Positions 44,115-56,535 of a stretch of 64,000 nt of DNA are shown in pieces. The notes under the pieces are model-generated. The model had not been told where the DNA came from. It worked only from the letters and a program-made list of their open reading frames with translations, and made no database searches. The stretch covers positions 33,089,227 through 33,153,226 of the forward strand of contig OX421502.1 of the NCBI GenBank assembly GCA_949126835.1, read 5' to 3'. Both the position numbers and the translations under genes were made by a program. Each line of letters starts with the position of its first letter. The first letter of the stretch is position 1. Origin of the DNA: Anisus vortex. Lineage: Eukaryota; Mollusca; Gastropoda; Planorbidae.

Positions 44115-44350
44115 TAGGCGATGGAGATCATGTGGTTCAATATAAGAGTAAAATAAAATTGTCTCTGCTGACTATAATAATTTATGATTATGTACCGGTA
44201 CTCTGTTCCAACTTACCAAGAAACAATCATTGTACCGTAAGCAAGACTTTTGAAAGGGGGACAACTTATCCACTACCCACTTTTTTCAGAACAAAATTAT
44301 CTCCCATTTTCAAATTAATGTCTGCATTTAACACCAATAGATTTCAGTAA
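44115..44350 (+). repeat. Dispersed repeat R1, copy 2
   Basis: It matches 37921-38162: GGAGATCATGTGGTTCAATA, TGTCTCTGCTGACTATAATA, GGGGGACAACTTATCCACTA. Function unknown. Confidence 0.75.
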
Positions 44351-44599
44351 ATGATCCGAGCTGATCTTTCAGGCATTCTTTAAACTATAATATCAAATGT
44401 TATTACTTAAAAGTTTATAATAGGAATTACTATTTATTATTCAAACCAAATAGCTTCTGTAATGCACATATTTTTTTCACATTAACCAACTCTGTTTAAC
44501 AAGAAGAAAAAAAGTAAACGACACTGTGAGTATAAACTTAAGTGAGTCCAAGCGGATCTATACTTGAGATATATCCCAACTGTTCGAGGAACCGAATTT

Positions 44600-45400
44600 A
44601 TAAGTTTAAAAAAAACGGACGGGCACACCAAAGCTCTGTTCGGGCTCCAGCCACCCCACGCATGCTCGTGCCGTGTAACAGGGAAGGTTCCCGCAGCCCA
44701 ACTTAGAAGTCACTGCGGATTCCCCTAGGATCATTATCGTGGTGGCTGCAATGTTCCCCTGTAGCACAAATAATATACTGTAGGAACAGGCATCCAGGCA
44801 CCTGAAGGTTCTTCTAGACGAGTTGCAGCGTCCTTGCTACCTCCCCATCGGGGCCTCGGGCCTACCCGGTGTGCAATGGATAGCGGGGACACCCGGAGCA
44901 GCTGCGGGAGCTGTCACCCATGCGTTCGCCCGCCGGTGTAATCTTAAGGTGATCGTATCGAGTATCGGCGGTGTTCACACTTCGCCAACTTTGAGGACAC
45001 ATGGGTCCAGAAGTGGTTCGAGGCACCATCAGACTGTTGTTGTTGTTTGTCCATCGTGCTCAATGAAAACCATGCAAACGAAGATCAGTAGACTATAATG
45101 CACGGGGAAGACTGAGAAACCCTGCTACGGATTGGGAACGGAAGTTGGTTTACAAGGACAAGAAGCACGTCGAAAAGACATGTGTCACGCTTATGTCTAA
45201 GTCCTTATGTTTTCTTATTGATCCTGGCGCATCGCACAAGTGTGACAGTGCGAGACATTGCCCAACGTTATAGTGATCTCATACTACAGGGATTGAGTTC
45301 TCGGTCTTCAGAAAGATTCAACTGTATGCCTATCTCTAGCATGCCGCATGCCCAATTCGGGAGTCATACATGCAATATGCAAACTTAGTTTATGGCTGAA
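44600..45400. other. GC-rich insert of unknown origin
   Basis: A block clearly richer in GC and CpG than its surroundings (for example GGGACACCCGGAGCAGCTGC and GTATCGAGTATCGGCGGTGT). It has no long convincing frame and no RNA gene I can identify. Composition suggests a transposable-element internal region or 5' UTR. Described only. Confidence 0.4.
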
Positions 45401-48400
45401 AATTTTAACCTCGATCAATCTCGTTCATATCGGGACATGAATAGATGTGTACAAATATGTTGTTTTTTTTAAATATTTTAAAGATAGGCCTATTGGCGAG
45501 CATTCTAAGAAACGTGTCAAACATTAAAATTAGGCCTACTATTGTCTGACTTTGATTGCGCATCTTTATTTTATATTTTAAAAAATTGATGCTATTTGAT
45601 AAATTGATGCGTCTATTTTATATTTTGAATAAGCTTATATGCAATTTCGAAAAAAAAGAAGTAAGAGCTTATTGCTTCCATTTTAGAGCAGGGATGGGCA
45701 AATTGGCCCGCGAGCAAAATTTTTTGTCTCGCGCCTCCGTTTTGAAAGGTTCGTGCGCCCTTTGAACTAAATAAATCTTTAGCACATCTTGCTGTCAGTT
45801 GTATGTGTTTGATATTAGCCAATTTTATTTATTGAAAAATCCTCTAGGAATTTGGGTAAAACGTGGCCCCCCCTCCCCTTTTTTTCCCCCACTTTCACTA
45901 TTTCTGGCTCCCCAGTCTCCGTTAGGCCTACCGCTTAATTAAATCTGGTTGGCAGCGACAGACGTGTTTTTTTTTATATGAATTGCGTTATAAGCAACTG
46001 ATTATCATAAGTAGAAAAATTGTTATTTTATAACCACAAGGAAAAAAAACGATTGAACTTAATAACACATGTTGCACACTTTCATTAGAAATGTTTAAAT
46101 TTACAAATAGTAAGTAACACTTTTTTACTAAGCATAATTTTAACACACAATCCTAGATATAGGCCTAAATCTAGCTTGGATTCTCAATGGTGGTGTTATC
46201 GTCTCCCCCCCCCCCCCCCCCCCCCAGGCCACCCTGCGGGGAGGGTGAGGAGATATTTTTAGGGGCAATGGCGTTCTCACGGGCGGTAGAAGGCATTGCA
46301 GGGCAACGTGACATAATTTAAATAGGCCTACTTCTGATATAGATGTGCAAAGAAATTACCGTAGTCGACTGTTCCACTATTGACCTAGATGACCTAGATC
46401 TATAAGCCTACTTTGTAATTGTGACGTAAAAAACATCCAAAGCTCTATATGTACCTAAACATGATCTATTACTAACGTATATTTAGGCTATATTCCAAGA
46501 AAGGCAGGGGGTTTGCCTATATTATTGATGCAAAGTAACGAAGAACAAAAATGTTGATTGATCTATCAACCAACAGTATCCTACACAAACTAACAAGAAA
46601 TAGAAATCTTACTGACTTTTAGAAGTAGGGGCTCGGTTCAGTAAAAATTAAATATCCGGATTGGTTCAGCTTCAACCAAAGTTCGGTGTATGATTAAGAC
46701 AGTTCAGAATCTGATGCATCCCCGCCATTTAGCATACCCATTCAATTGTCAAAAATATAAGCCAAGTAGTGGAGAGTGGAGACCTAAGGCAATTATTGCT
46801 AACCAAAATTAAACCAAAAATTGACAAAGTGATAGCAACACACAGGGTACAGCTTCACATGAATATTTTTTAAAACCTCTTATATTAGCATATAGGTTAT
46901 AATTATTGTGTTCTTTTAGGCGCATAGCCTACTAATTATTATTTTTTAAAAATTAAAATCAATCAAGCAAAATGTTATTTTTTAAGTTCGTTTTTAAGCT
47001 AAGAAAACACACACAAATCTATATCGGCCAATAACAATTTGATGCGACAAATTTGATTCATTTAAATATTTCCACTTCGGCGTTGGGTTGGCGTTTTTTT
47101 TTTTTTTTTAGATTATGCTTTCTGATCATTCTGTGAATGAAAAAAGAAAAGTAAAGAAAAACAGCTTTTGTTTTTCCCCTGTTTTGCTCCCCCATCCCCT
47201 AACCGCCTTCGCTTAGGCCTATGGTATAGCCTATATGATTATATAGACAGACGATTATATTCTACTAGCCTGCTATGCCTACCCTGAAAGAGTGAATGTT
47301 TCGGCCATGGTTGTAAGCCATCGCTGTTTCCACTATTACTGGCTGAAACGCGGGTGTTGGAGATGGAAGCCTAGGTGAGCAGAAGGAGGGAAAACTTTGT
47401 GGAGCCGCATGTGCTGGCAGAGTTGTTTCATTTCCGACACCTGGAGCCTATTTACTATTTTGTGTGACATTTTCTCCACACAAGTGTTGAAAATTGTGAA
47501 TCATTATCATTTGGCCATATCTCATATGCATATGTAATGTAGGTAGGCCTATGCCTAGTTACCATAGTATTTTATAGTTACAGCATATAGAAATATATAT
47601 TATAGGTCAGCACTAAAAACATTCCACTCAAGTATAAAATGAATACCTTTATATCATTCAAAATTAGGCCTATATTTTGTGTTACATAAAAAAATGAATG
47701 ATATATAATATGATTTGTATACTATAGTACTATAGTAGGCCTATATTATTATAATATAATCTTTTCTGTAAGCATTCACCTAATCCTAATTGTTATTTTT
47801 ATTTATTTGGCACTTCGCGTTTCTTATAGATCTGGCGTAAATGACAGTGCTTCTTGTGGTGTCCTTTTAGATCTATATCTTGTTTGATATAAGTATTTTT
47901 AATACAAATAACAGAGAATACTTTATAAACTTTTTGATCGTGAAAACGAAAAATCCAAACTATTTTGCGAATTGATTTGATGATGTTTACATTGCTAAGT
48001 TCGTTTGTTTGATTATACGTGTTATGTTTTGCTGTCACCGTATACTTTCGCCTTTTATCTTAGTCCGATAAAGTTAGGGCCTCAATCGGCTAAGTAAAAA
48101 TAAATAATATGGCTTTTAGTTTTAACTTGTATGCTTGTGTACATTATCAAACCTTAAATTAATTTATATTTTTTAATTTTCTGTGATAATATACCAACTT
48201 AGATCAAGCATGAACCAGTGTATGCAATTTTGAAGTGTAGGTTTTAAAGTAAAAATTACTATTGAGACTATTGTAGTTAGTGATTGTCACTATTGACAAT
48301 TGACTATTCTATTATTATTATTAAATTTAAATTATTAGTAATATGATATCGGTCAGGGTTACTAACTTTTTGTATTCAACTTATTCGTTAGGCTTAACAT

Positions 48401-49032
48401 TTTATCTTTATTACTATATACTATATTATATATTATCATTTATTAGGCCTACTAGTATAAGTGTTACTAGCATTGATCATTGATCTAGTTTATCACCATG
48501 AATACTATGACTATGATTTCACTATGAATAGGAACCAGAGTCAGAGTTTGAAGTTGAATTCGACTTCGTGGACTTCAATAGTCAATAGTGACTCAATAGA
48601 ATACCCTACTATAATACCTAGACTGACCTAGGCCGGCTAGGCCTAGACCTAACTAAACTAAACTAACTGCCTAACAGTTTAAACTGTGCTATGACTAATG
48701 ACTATGTGGCAACTATGTGCTATACAATGTGAGCTCCGGCAGTTGTCTGAGTAGTTAAAGTAGTTACAATATTAATATTGAATTACCGGTACTAAATCTA
48801 CTAATTACCAGTTGCAGTTTAAAATGTAAGAAAGAAAGTGCCTGATCACTACTGATAAATTGATTAGACTTACCACCATATTATACCATAATTTAGTAAT
48901 AAAAGCAAAAGCCCTGCCCTGCCATATTCATTCTAAAAAAAAGTAGGCCTGCTTTCTACAGGATTAAAGTTAAAGCCAGGACTGATACAAAAACAGGCAT
49001 AGGAGCCTAGAGGCCTACAGTATTCAGGTAAT
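45400..49032. other. Spacer without recognised genes
   Basis: AT-rich, with many TAGGCCTA octamers. A degraded hAT-like fragment (CAGGGATGGGCAAATTGG) lies at about 45690. A long C run at 46206-46225 sits in a remnant resembling the family 1 MITE edge. No exon supported. Confidence 0.4.
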
Positions 49033-49770
49033 ATTATCTTATCTTATACATTACAGACGCTCCTTCTATAAAGAAGATTATTGCGTCCTACGCTCATCCG
49101 TGGTCCGAGTCTATAGTCTTGCATTTTTATTAATGTTTTAAATGATGTTAAGTTACTGGTTTTCCTGATTTGTTCAGGCAACCCATTCCATGCCCGAATG
49201 CCACTCGGGAAGAAAGAGTACTTATATGCATTTGTTCTCGCATAAGGGACAAGGAAAGTGTTTCTATCTTTATGTTTATCTGAGATTTGCAACAGGTTGT
49301 TATTGTGTTGTATTTCTAAATTAGAGTTTAATGCCTTATGTATTATTACTACTTTACTCTTTGCCCTTCTGTCTTCTAGTGTTTCTAGGTTTAATGATTT
49401 GACTAATGGTAATGGTGTTACTCTTATTAATTGGGAATATTCGCTAGTTATGAACCTTGCAGCTCTTTTTTGAATTTGTTCTAATTTTTTAATGTTTTCT
49501 TTAGTTGATGGGTCCCATACAGATGCTGCATATTCTAGTATAGGCCTAACTAATGTGAGATAGCATTTTAGTTTTATGTTCTTATTACATTTGTAAAAGT
49601 TCCTTTTTATGAATCCTAAAGTTTTGTTTGATTTTTTTATTACTTCATCAATATGAGGGTTCCAAGATAACTTATCATTTATTATTACTCCTAGATACTT
49701 AGCATTGTTAGTTTGAGTTAGTTCTTTACCATGAATGAAGTAGTTTGACATTGACATTTTATGTTCAATA
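49033..49770 (-). pseudogene. LINE X, 3' portion of reverse transcriptase ORF (5'-truncated copy)
   Basis: An open minus-strand frame of 237 codons (49044-49757) holds NAKYLGVIINDKLSWNPHID, LVRPILEYAASVWDPSTKEN, QIQKRAARFITSEYS and FFPSGIRAWNGLPEQIRKTS. These mark the thumb and C-terminal region of Jockey/CR1-type non-LTR reverse transcriptases. The catalytic FADD part is cut off. The 3' end has CTTCTTTATAGAAG, GAGCGTCTGTAATGTATAAG and ATAAGATAAT. The intact frame marks it as the youngest LINE X copy here. Confidence 0.88.
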
Positions 49771-50329
49771 TATAGGCTATAATTTACTAATACTAATTTT
49801 TATATATATTTTAAAATTAATTTAAGCCTACATGCCTAGTAGTTAAGGCTATAGGTAGGCCTATAGTCTATAGTATAGGCATAGGACTACTTTTTAAATA
49901 TTTTTTTCATTTCTTAGCAGGCATATATTATTAGGCTATATATTTTTTGACACCTATTTAGTGACCTATTCTATTAGGCTAATGAATTGTGAATTGGTGA
50001 TTAGGCCTAACCTAAATGAATCAATAATTTACTATTTATAGGCCTAATATTTTATAGGCCTACATAAACTTTTTTCTATTTCAGTTAGTTAAGTTATTTA
50101 GTAAATTTTATCCCATGCCCATATCACATCAGGGTTTTGGCCAAAAAAGACATTAGGCTAACATGTTATATTAATTTAAAGAAAAAGAACCTTTAGTAGT
50201 CATTAGTTTATAGGGGCCTACTACTATGTCAATGTCTAAAGAAGTTATTTTCAACCAATGCCATCTATAGGCCATAGGCTAGCTTATTTATGGTAGGCAT
50301 ACCGCAGGTTGTATGGGTGGTCTGGAACA

Positions 50330-50520
50330 CTAGGGCTGAAACAGCATGCTTGAGTGGCATACTTATGGTCCTGAGTTCAAATCCTGGTGATGGCTAGGAT
50401 TTGTTCACAAGTCTGGAGGGTGTCCCTGAGTCTGTCCAGCTCTGATGGGTAGACCTGATATTAGTTAGTGATTAGTAAAATTGGCTAGGCATTGTTCCAA
50501 GTCTGGATGCCACTTGAGAA
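50330..50520 (+). mobile_element. SINE family B, degraded
   Basis: GGCTAGGATTTGTTCACAAG, GAGGGTGTCCCTGAGTCTGT and CCAGCTCTGATGGG match the SINE B body, with a decayed head (GAGTTCAAATCCTGG as box B). Confidence 0.65.
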
Positions 50521-51252
50521 GAAATAGAACCTGTAATATTAATTATTAATTATTCTTTGAATATATGGAATAAGAAAAGTGTTTTTATCTCCATGTATAT
50601 ATATCTCTATATTGTATTATTGTACTTCTAATTTGGAAATTTATTTATGCTTAATGTATTCTTATTATAATACTTATATTGCTTGAAAAAAAATGGCATA
50701 AAAGTACAATACTAGGTCTAAGTCTAAGTTGTTTCATGCCAGGCCCTAACTTTTTTGTTTTATATAAAATTTGTTATTACACGTAAGCCAAATCCTTAAC
50801 TTCATTTTTTGTTTCTCATTGAAGATGTGAAATCACACTGTCCTTTTAATATTCAGTAATCGTCATGTAAAGAAATGCTTCTGTATAAATATATCAACAT
50901 ATAATTGCTAACTTTGGCTTAACTGAAAAAAAAGGCACATTGTGTTAAAATCGGCGATTATCTAAAAACTTAAAAAATGATTAGTTAAAGTAGTCCCTAA
51001 GTAGCGGTTAAGACAGTGTGGTGTGTTTGTGTTGAAATCATTGCTTTTCTAAAATTGACAATTTAGTACATAACTAATTCACTAATTTTTTTCATATCTA
51101 TTTTAGTTTTTAGTTTTTTAATTAATTTTTTAAGTGAGAGTCACTTTGACACCTGAGGTGGCTGCCCCCTGCACCCCACTACCTTTGACTGCCCTCAAAA
51201 GGATATATTTTTAGCCACAACCTGACTTTTTACTATTTCTTTCGCATTGCAG

Positions 51253-51438
51253 GTGTTGTCTGTTATTATCATATATCATGCGAAGAAATACCATAACCCT
51301 TTTGAAGTTTGGAGTGTGCAGCATTGTGCTGATAGCATCAGGTGTGTTCTTACTACACTCCATACATTGGATGCGACTGCATGCCAGGGATTTGTCAGAT
51401 TCTAATAACATCCCAGAGCAAAAGCCTTCATTAAAACA
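51253..51438 (+). CDS. Putative first coding exon of a type II membrane protein
   Basis: A good acceptor (TTTCTTTCGCATTGCAG) ends at 51252, and a CAG/GTGACC donor follows 51438. The exon holds about 25 bases of leader, then an ATG at 51278 opening 53 codons: a short basic start (MRRNTITLLKFG), one hydrophobic segment (VCSIVLIASGVFLL), then a polar stem with ARDLSDSNNIPEQKPS. This layout is usual for Golgi glycosyltransferases and similar type II proteins, but the catalytic part is not in view, so no family can be named. Later exons were not found before the satellites at 58 kb. Confidence 0.45.
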
Positions 51439-51439
51439 G

Positions 51440-52865
51440 GTGACCATTTTCATATTATTGGAAATTAAATTTTGCTTTTTTTTTTTTATCTTTTGAGATA
51501 CAAAACATTTTTCATTGTATTGAGACTTAGGTTTATCAGTAAATAGTGTGCTGTGTTTGATCGTGTTGAATTTTTTAAAAATGGAAAATTTGTACACAAG
51601 TAAGGGGATTTTTTGTTTTGTTTTGTAACAAAGGCTTGTAGGCTTTTAGGTTGGTTTGTTGTTTGAAGTATAAGTGCTAGAAATCTGGCTCACTAGAAAG
51701 AAATAGACTTCTTTAGAATGTTGATATAAATAAAGAAAAAATAATAGAATTGCCCATATAATAGAGACAACCTAAATGTCGTCCCAACTGATTGCTGTTT
51801 TTAAATTTTATGTTAAAGCATCAGTAAGCATTTTTTTTAAATCCATCAATTCTGGATTGTGTAATATTTCTGACCACACAGTATTGTTATTTCATAGTAT
51901 TACAAAGTAAGGTTTGTTGATTCTGAAAAACAACAAAACTCTAGTCTGCATATTACATATGATGAATATTTGTCTGTGATTTAAGAGGCGTACAGCTATT
52001 CAATCAGCTAACATTTTGAGTCATTTCTAAATGGCTACCCTTTCCTTCTATTGATAGCAGACTGTTCTTCAATTATGTGTAGTTTATTATTGCACTGGAA
52101 ACGAATCTGGCAAAACAATACACCCCATTATTCCATACAACAACAAAAAACAACAACAAAAAAAATGAATTTAATGACAGGCTTTTGCATTGAAACGTTT
52201 CTACCCATTGAAGTTTCTGCTGCTAATCAGTGAATCACATAATCCCATATATTAAGGCAGGGCTTTTGTTCACTGCTTATGCTATTGGCAATGCAGGGGT
52301 TAGCTTAACCACACTATAAATGTCGTACACTTTATTAACTCAGTAACACACAGTCATAAAATGTGTGCTTGGAAAATATTATTACTAACTTTTATTTTTG
52401 TTAGTGTTCTTTTTTTGCAATCGAAACCCAAACAACGATAATTATTTATAATATTATATGTGGCAGTTCGCCCTAGATCTTCAAATAAATATGTACAATG
52501 GTACTGTCTCTTGACGTCATAACATTCAACTCTTTTTTTTTTTCACACAGTCGTTTGTAAACCTCATCTTTAATTGAGGAGTTGATCAGTTTTTGCCTTT
52601 TTCTCGTGGAGCTGTTTCTCGGTGTTTTTTTGTTTTTTTAAATACTTTAAATGGGTTTTTTAAAAGGGCACAAGACAAAATCAAAAGTTTCTTATATCCC
52701 ATATTGTGTAATATCAAAATGTCGATAATCATAAAACATAAAATGTACCTCGTTTTATTGATTTCTGTTTTTTTTTTCCCCTTCAATTTTGTCTGAATTG
52801 AAAGTTACTTTAGTCTTTTGTTTTTCTTTTCATCTGAATGTGAATTTAAGTGAATGTGAAGAATG
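51440..52865. other. No gene recognised
   Basis: AT-rich sequence after the signal-anchor exon at 51253-51438, presumably its first intron. No second exon with coding character was found here or up to 58 kb. Confidence 0.35.
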
Positions 52866-52867
52866 TG

Positions 52868-53102
52868 TGTGTGTGTGTGTGTTAATAAAGTATAGGCTAA
52901 ATAGAACACACAAATAGATCTTACTCTATATTGTGTGTTAATAAAGTATAGGCTAAGTAGAACACACAAATAGATCTTACTCTATATTGTGTGTTAATAA
53001 AGTATAGGCTAAGTAGAACACACAAATAGATCTTACTCTATATTGTGTGTTAATAAAGTATAGGCTAAATAGAACACACAAATAGATCTTACTCTATATT
53101 GG
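52868..53102 (+). repeat. Minisatellite, 56-bp unit, four copies
   Basis: Units of GTGTGTTAATAAAGTATAGG, CTAAATAGAACACACAAATA, GATCTTACTCTATATT follow a (GT)n run. The inner two copies share a G (CTAAGTAG) that the outer two lack. Confidence 0.95.
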
Positions 53103-53174
53103 TTAGTAATGTACCGGAGTACTTTATGCAGCTTCTGTCTGAGACACCATGCTTTTAAAAACTAGAACGAATTT

Positions 53175-53580
53175 GAAAAAAAAAAAAAGCGTGTAAGGTT
53201 TTCATGTAATCACTTATTCACACCTAACAGATGTAACACCATTAGGAAAATCATTAAATTTAGCAGCAGCTCAGAAAAATAAAAGAATTAGAAGCCACAT
53301 AAGCATACGATTATAACTTGGAAATACGGCAAAGTAAAATAATTAAGAGATAAAATGGTTTTCATGTTCCATATTCTAAGGGTTAATTCATAAACGCCTT
53401 TTGTCTTCTTCTTCTCCGGTAACCCGAAATGGCTTGGCTGGGCTATTCAGGACATCCACAAACATCATTTAAAACACTAATCGAAAATAAAAAACTTGTT
53501 CAAACCACGGATAAGCTTAGGACGAAAGAATCTCTTTTTTGTATATGGACCGTCTGTAAATTATGAGCCGTATAAGAGAG
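53175..53580 (+). pseudogene. LINE X remnant, highly mutated
   Basis: AGATGTAACACCATTAGGAAAATC, ACATCATTTAAAACACTAAT, AACCACGGATAAGCTTAGGACG and ACCGTCTGTAAATTATGAGC follow the order of LINE X. There is no frame and the 3' hairpin is decayed. A (GA)n run follows. Confidence 0.65.
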
Positions 53581-54299
53581 AGAGAGAGAGAGAGTCCATA
53601 TTGACGAATAACATCCCATACCTCAACGGATAGGATAGAGGATAAAATAATATTTCTTTCTGGCGCTCATAATTAGAACAGTATTGCTAAAGTGTTTGTT
53701 GTTTATCTGCGTTTCTGTTTTGTAAGTGTCTGGTAGGTTAGGCTACTCTGGTAAAATAGCACTTGTACTTTGATGGTTTCTAGTATATATAATATATGGC
53801 TATGTAGATAAGACTCTTTGCTAAGAAATTGCTACGACTTGTACTATTTCATAAAGGATGAGCCATAGTACATCAAGAAAGTTGGAATCATATAATTACA
53901 TTTCTTCGAATCTTATATTATTTTTTTTTTTTTTATATTGTGATGTGTTGGAAAAAAAACAAAACAACCTAACTTTTAGTGTACATCACAAAATCGTTTT
54001 AGCGAAACCCCCATCAGAATTTAAGCTTTAGTTTAGCATGGATTTGGCCATGCCGGCCTCTCCTCAACCCAATCCCAGTGTTTTTACGGCGCGTTGTGGG
54101 CCAAAATTATAATTATGCACGGCGTTGTCGACAGATCCCGTGTTAAGGACCAATAGTATAGGTTCTCATGTCAAACACCCAAACTATTTTAATATCTGTA
54201 TTCAGTATCTGAATGCTAATAAAGTCATTTATACAAGATATTAAACATAAATTTCAAATAATTAGTTCAATATTAGCATTTAAATGTGTGTGTGTATAT

Positions 54300-54810
54300 G
54301 GTGGTGTTTTGCGGGAGATAATCGAAGACGATTGAGAAGTTTTTTTATTTCCGCCAGCAAAAAGGCGTGACGTCCTTAATTGGCATTTCGTTTAGAAAAA
54401 ATTCATATAGCCACGTATTTTCAATATATTGCCATGTGTTTTCAATATATTGCCATGTGTTTTTGAATCTATTGCCACATGTTTTGAATCTATCACCACG
54501 TGTTTTCAATATATTGCCCTGTGCTTTGAATCTATTGCCACGTGTTTTGGATCTATTGCCACATGTTTTGAATCTATTACCACGTGTTTTCAATATATTG
54601 CCACGTGCTTTGAATATATTGCCTCGTGTTTTCAATCTAGTGCCAAGCGTGTTTTGAATTTTTACCCGGCTCCTGTTTTTATCAAAATGGTTAAATTAAC
54701 TTAAATATAGGTTTAGTGGGAAATGCTTTGTATATTTTGTTCTCCTGAAAAACGTCATTCCAAATCTCGTCACTTTGAGAATAAAACAACCTCGTCAGTT
54801 GGCCTTTAAG
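54300..54810 (-). mobile_element. Copy of the 33933-34390 MITE with an expanded internal repeat
   Basis: The right end CCTCGTCAGTTGGCCTTTAA and adjacent CAAATCTCGTCACTTTGAGA resemble the MITE in ALG5 intron 7, inverted. The 21-bp GCCACGTGTTTTGAATCTATT motif, two copies there, is expanded to about twelve here. Confidence 0.6.
54412..54655 (+). repeat. Minisatellite, 21-bp unit, about twelve copies, E-box rich
   Basis: Units alternate TTTTCAATATATTGCC and TTTTGAATCTATTGCC joined by CACGTG, CACATG, CATGTG or decayed forms. Four exact CACGTG and four CATGTG/CACATG sites are visible. Open frames on both strands arise from the 21-bp period. Confidence 0.92.
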
Positions 54811-55011
54811 CTTTCGCCAAAGAGGTCATGAGGTCTGGGTTAAGATTTAACATCAACGGCCAGTAAATAATAAAGGCACACGCTCACAAAAAGTATCATT
54901 ACAGCATGTGAATCTGGAGAGATAAGGTTGTCGGAGTTTTTACTGAGTTACTGTAATTTATATTCTTTGTTTCAATGTGGGTTACAGGCCAAGGGAATGA
55001 GAGAAAATTTA

Positions 55012-55152
55012 CTGACAATAGTTTTCTTGTAAATCAACAGACATAAGGTCTAATAATAATAATAATAATAATATGGTAATGTTGACAATAGTTTTCTTGT
55101 AAATCAACAGACACAATGTCTAATAATAATAACAATAATAATAATATGGTAA
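55012..55152 (+). repeat. Tandem duplication (~70 bp) ending in (TAA)n
   Basis: GACAATAGTTTTCTTGTAAA, TCAACAGACATAAGGTCTAA then (TAA)n, ATGGTAATGTT is repeated once with small changes. Confidence 0.9.
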
Positions 55153-55200
55153 TGTATGTTGTGCTTCGAGTCTATCCACATTATCTACCGCTATCCTTAT

Positions 55201-55473
55201 CAGGGGTCTCAAACTGTGATGAAGGCATGTGTTATTTTATCACTTAAGGGCCGCACCCCCACCCCAAACAACCCGACCCTATTAAACAAAAACACTTCAT
55301 ACTTTTTAACTCATCTTACTACTTATCACTAATAATAGGTATGTTACCTATATACAAATAACAATAAAAGTTGATGTGTAGCCTATCAGTACTAGCTGTC
55401 TGAATTTCACTAATAGTACATTTTTGTATGCTTACTGGTGGGCCACATGCGGCCCGCGTGTTTGAGAACTCTT
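55201..55473 (+). mobile_element. hAT-like MITE with CAGGGGTCTCAAAC end
   Basis: It begins CAGGGGTCTCAAACTGTG and ends GCGTGTTTGAGAACTCTT, an imperfect inverted repeat, with GGGCCGCACC and GGGCCACATGCGGCCC near the ends. No clean target duplication. Confidence 0.45.
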
Positions 55474-56289
55474 ATCTACATCATAACAGGACTACTTCTT
55501 ACATTGTTCCCACATAGACGCAAAGATAGAAACACCTTAATAAAATAATAACAAACATCTTACATTGTCCCCACCCAGATACAAAGATTTTAGAAGCCTT
55601 ATTAATGTGGGTAGCGACATTTCTTAAATTGGACATATATACGTCACACTGTCTATATTTCAATCAATCTGCTAATCAATAATACGCCACTGTATGTTAT
55701 GTTGGTGTTTTTTATCTCGATCAAAAATATCTAAATCTAATAGTTATCGTGTAATTGTCATTATAAATTTTACTATAAGCATCATTTGGGCCCAGTATAG
55801 ATTTTTTTTACAATGTAAAGATGGTGTAGCTTTTTGAAAAGGAAAAAAACTAGAGTAATCGGCAATGACTTGTAAGAGGGTATTAAGAATGTTGTAATAT
55901 ACACAACAGTCAAACCTAGGTTTAGGTAATTTGCTACTGTAAGTTATAAATTGTAATGTAAATATCTGATATGCCGGATGCATTTTCATTTTTACAAATT
56001 GAACATTAATTTAATTAAAACTCAGTGATTAATCACAATTTGAAATTATATGTTGTGAAATTATTTTTTTTTCAATTACTACACGAACGTAAGTGCTAAG
56101 ATTGATATTGCGTTTTTCTCATTGGATCAGAAATCCTCGTGGCAGTCTTTGCAAGAATACAGTGAAGATCGTATTCTTCAACATGTCTACTTCTGTATTT
56201 AGATTTAATTATCAACAACCTGGAAACACCACTGTTTCACAAATATATGCTTTTTGGAAATCGAAGACGAAGGTGTAACACTGTCTCAA

Positions 56290-56535
56290 TGAAAGTAGTG
56301 TATGACTGCAAACAGTTGATCCAGAATTTTCGTCAGTGGCGCCTTCTCTATGGAACAGTTTATCTCAGACACTGAGAGAATCTGGGACAAGAGAATCTTT
56401 TAAAAAGAACTTAAAGACCTTTCTCTTTGGCTAATACATCCGCCACTTCAAATCACACCAAGAGCGCACTGAGCATGCTAATTTAATAGCATGGATAGAA
56501 GCGCTGTAAGAAATGCCCATTCTTATCTTATCTTC
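56290..56535 (+). mobile_element. LINE 3' fragment, family D
   Basis: It encodes PEFSSVAPSLWNSLSQTLRE followed by FKKNLKTFLFG and a stop, then a 3' UTR ending AGAAATGCCCATTCTTATCT TATCTT. The TTATC repeats at the end are a typical short LINE tail. The partner copy is at 3365-3545. Confidence 0.75.
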
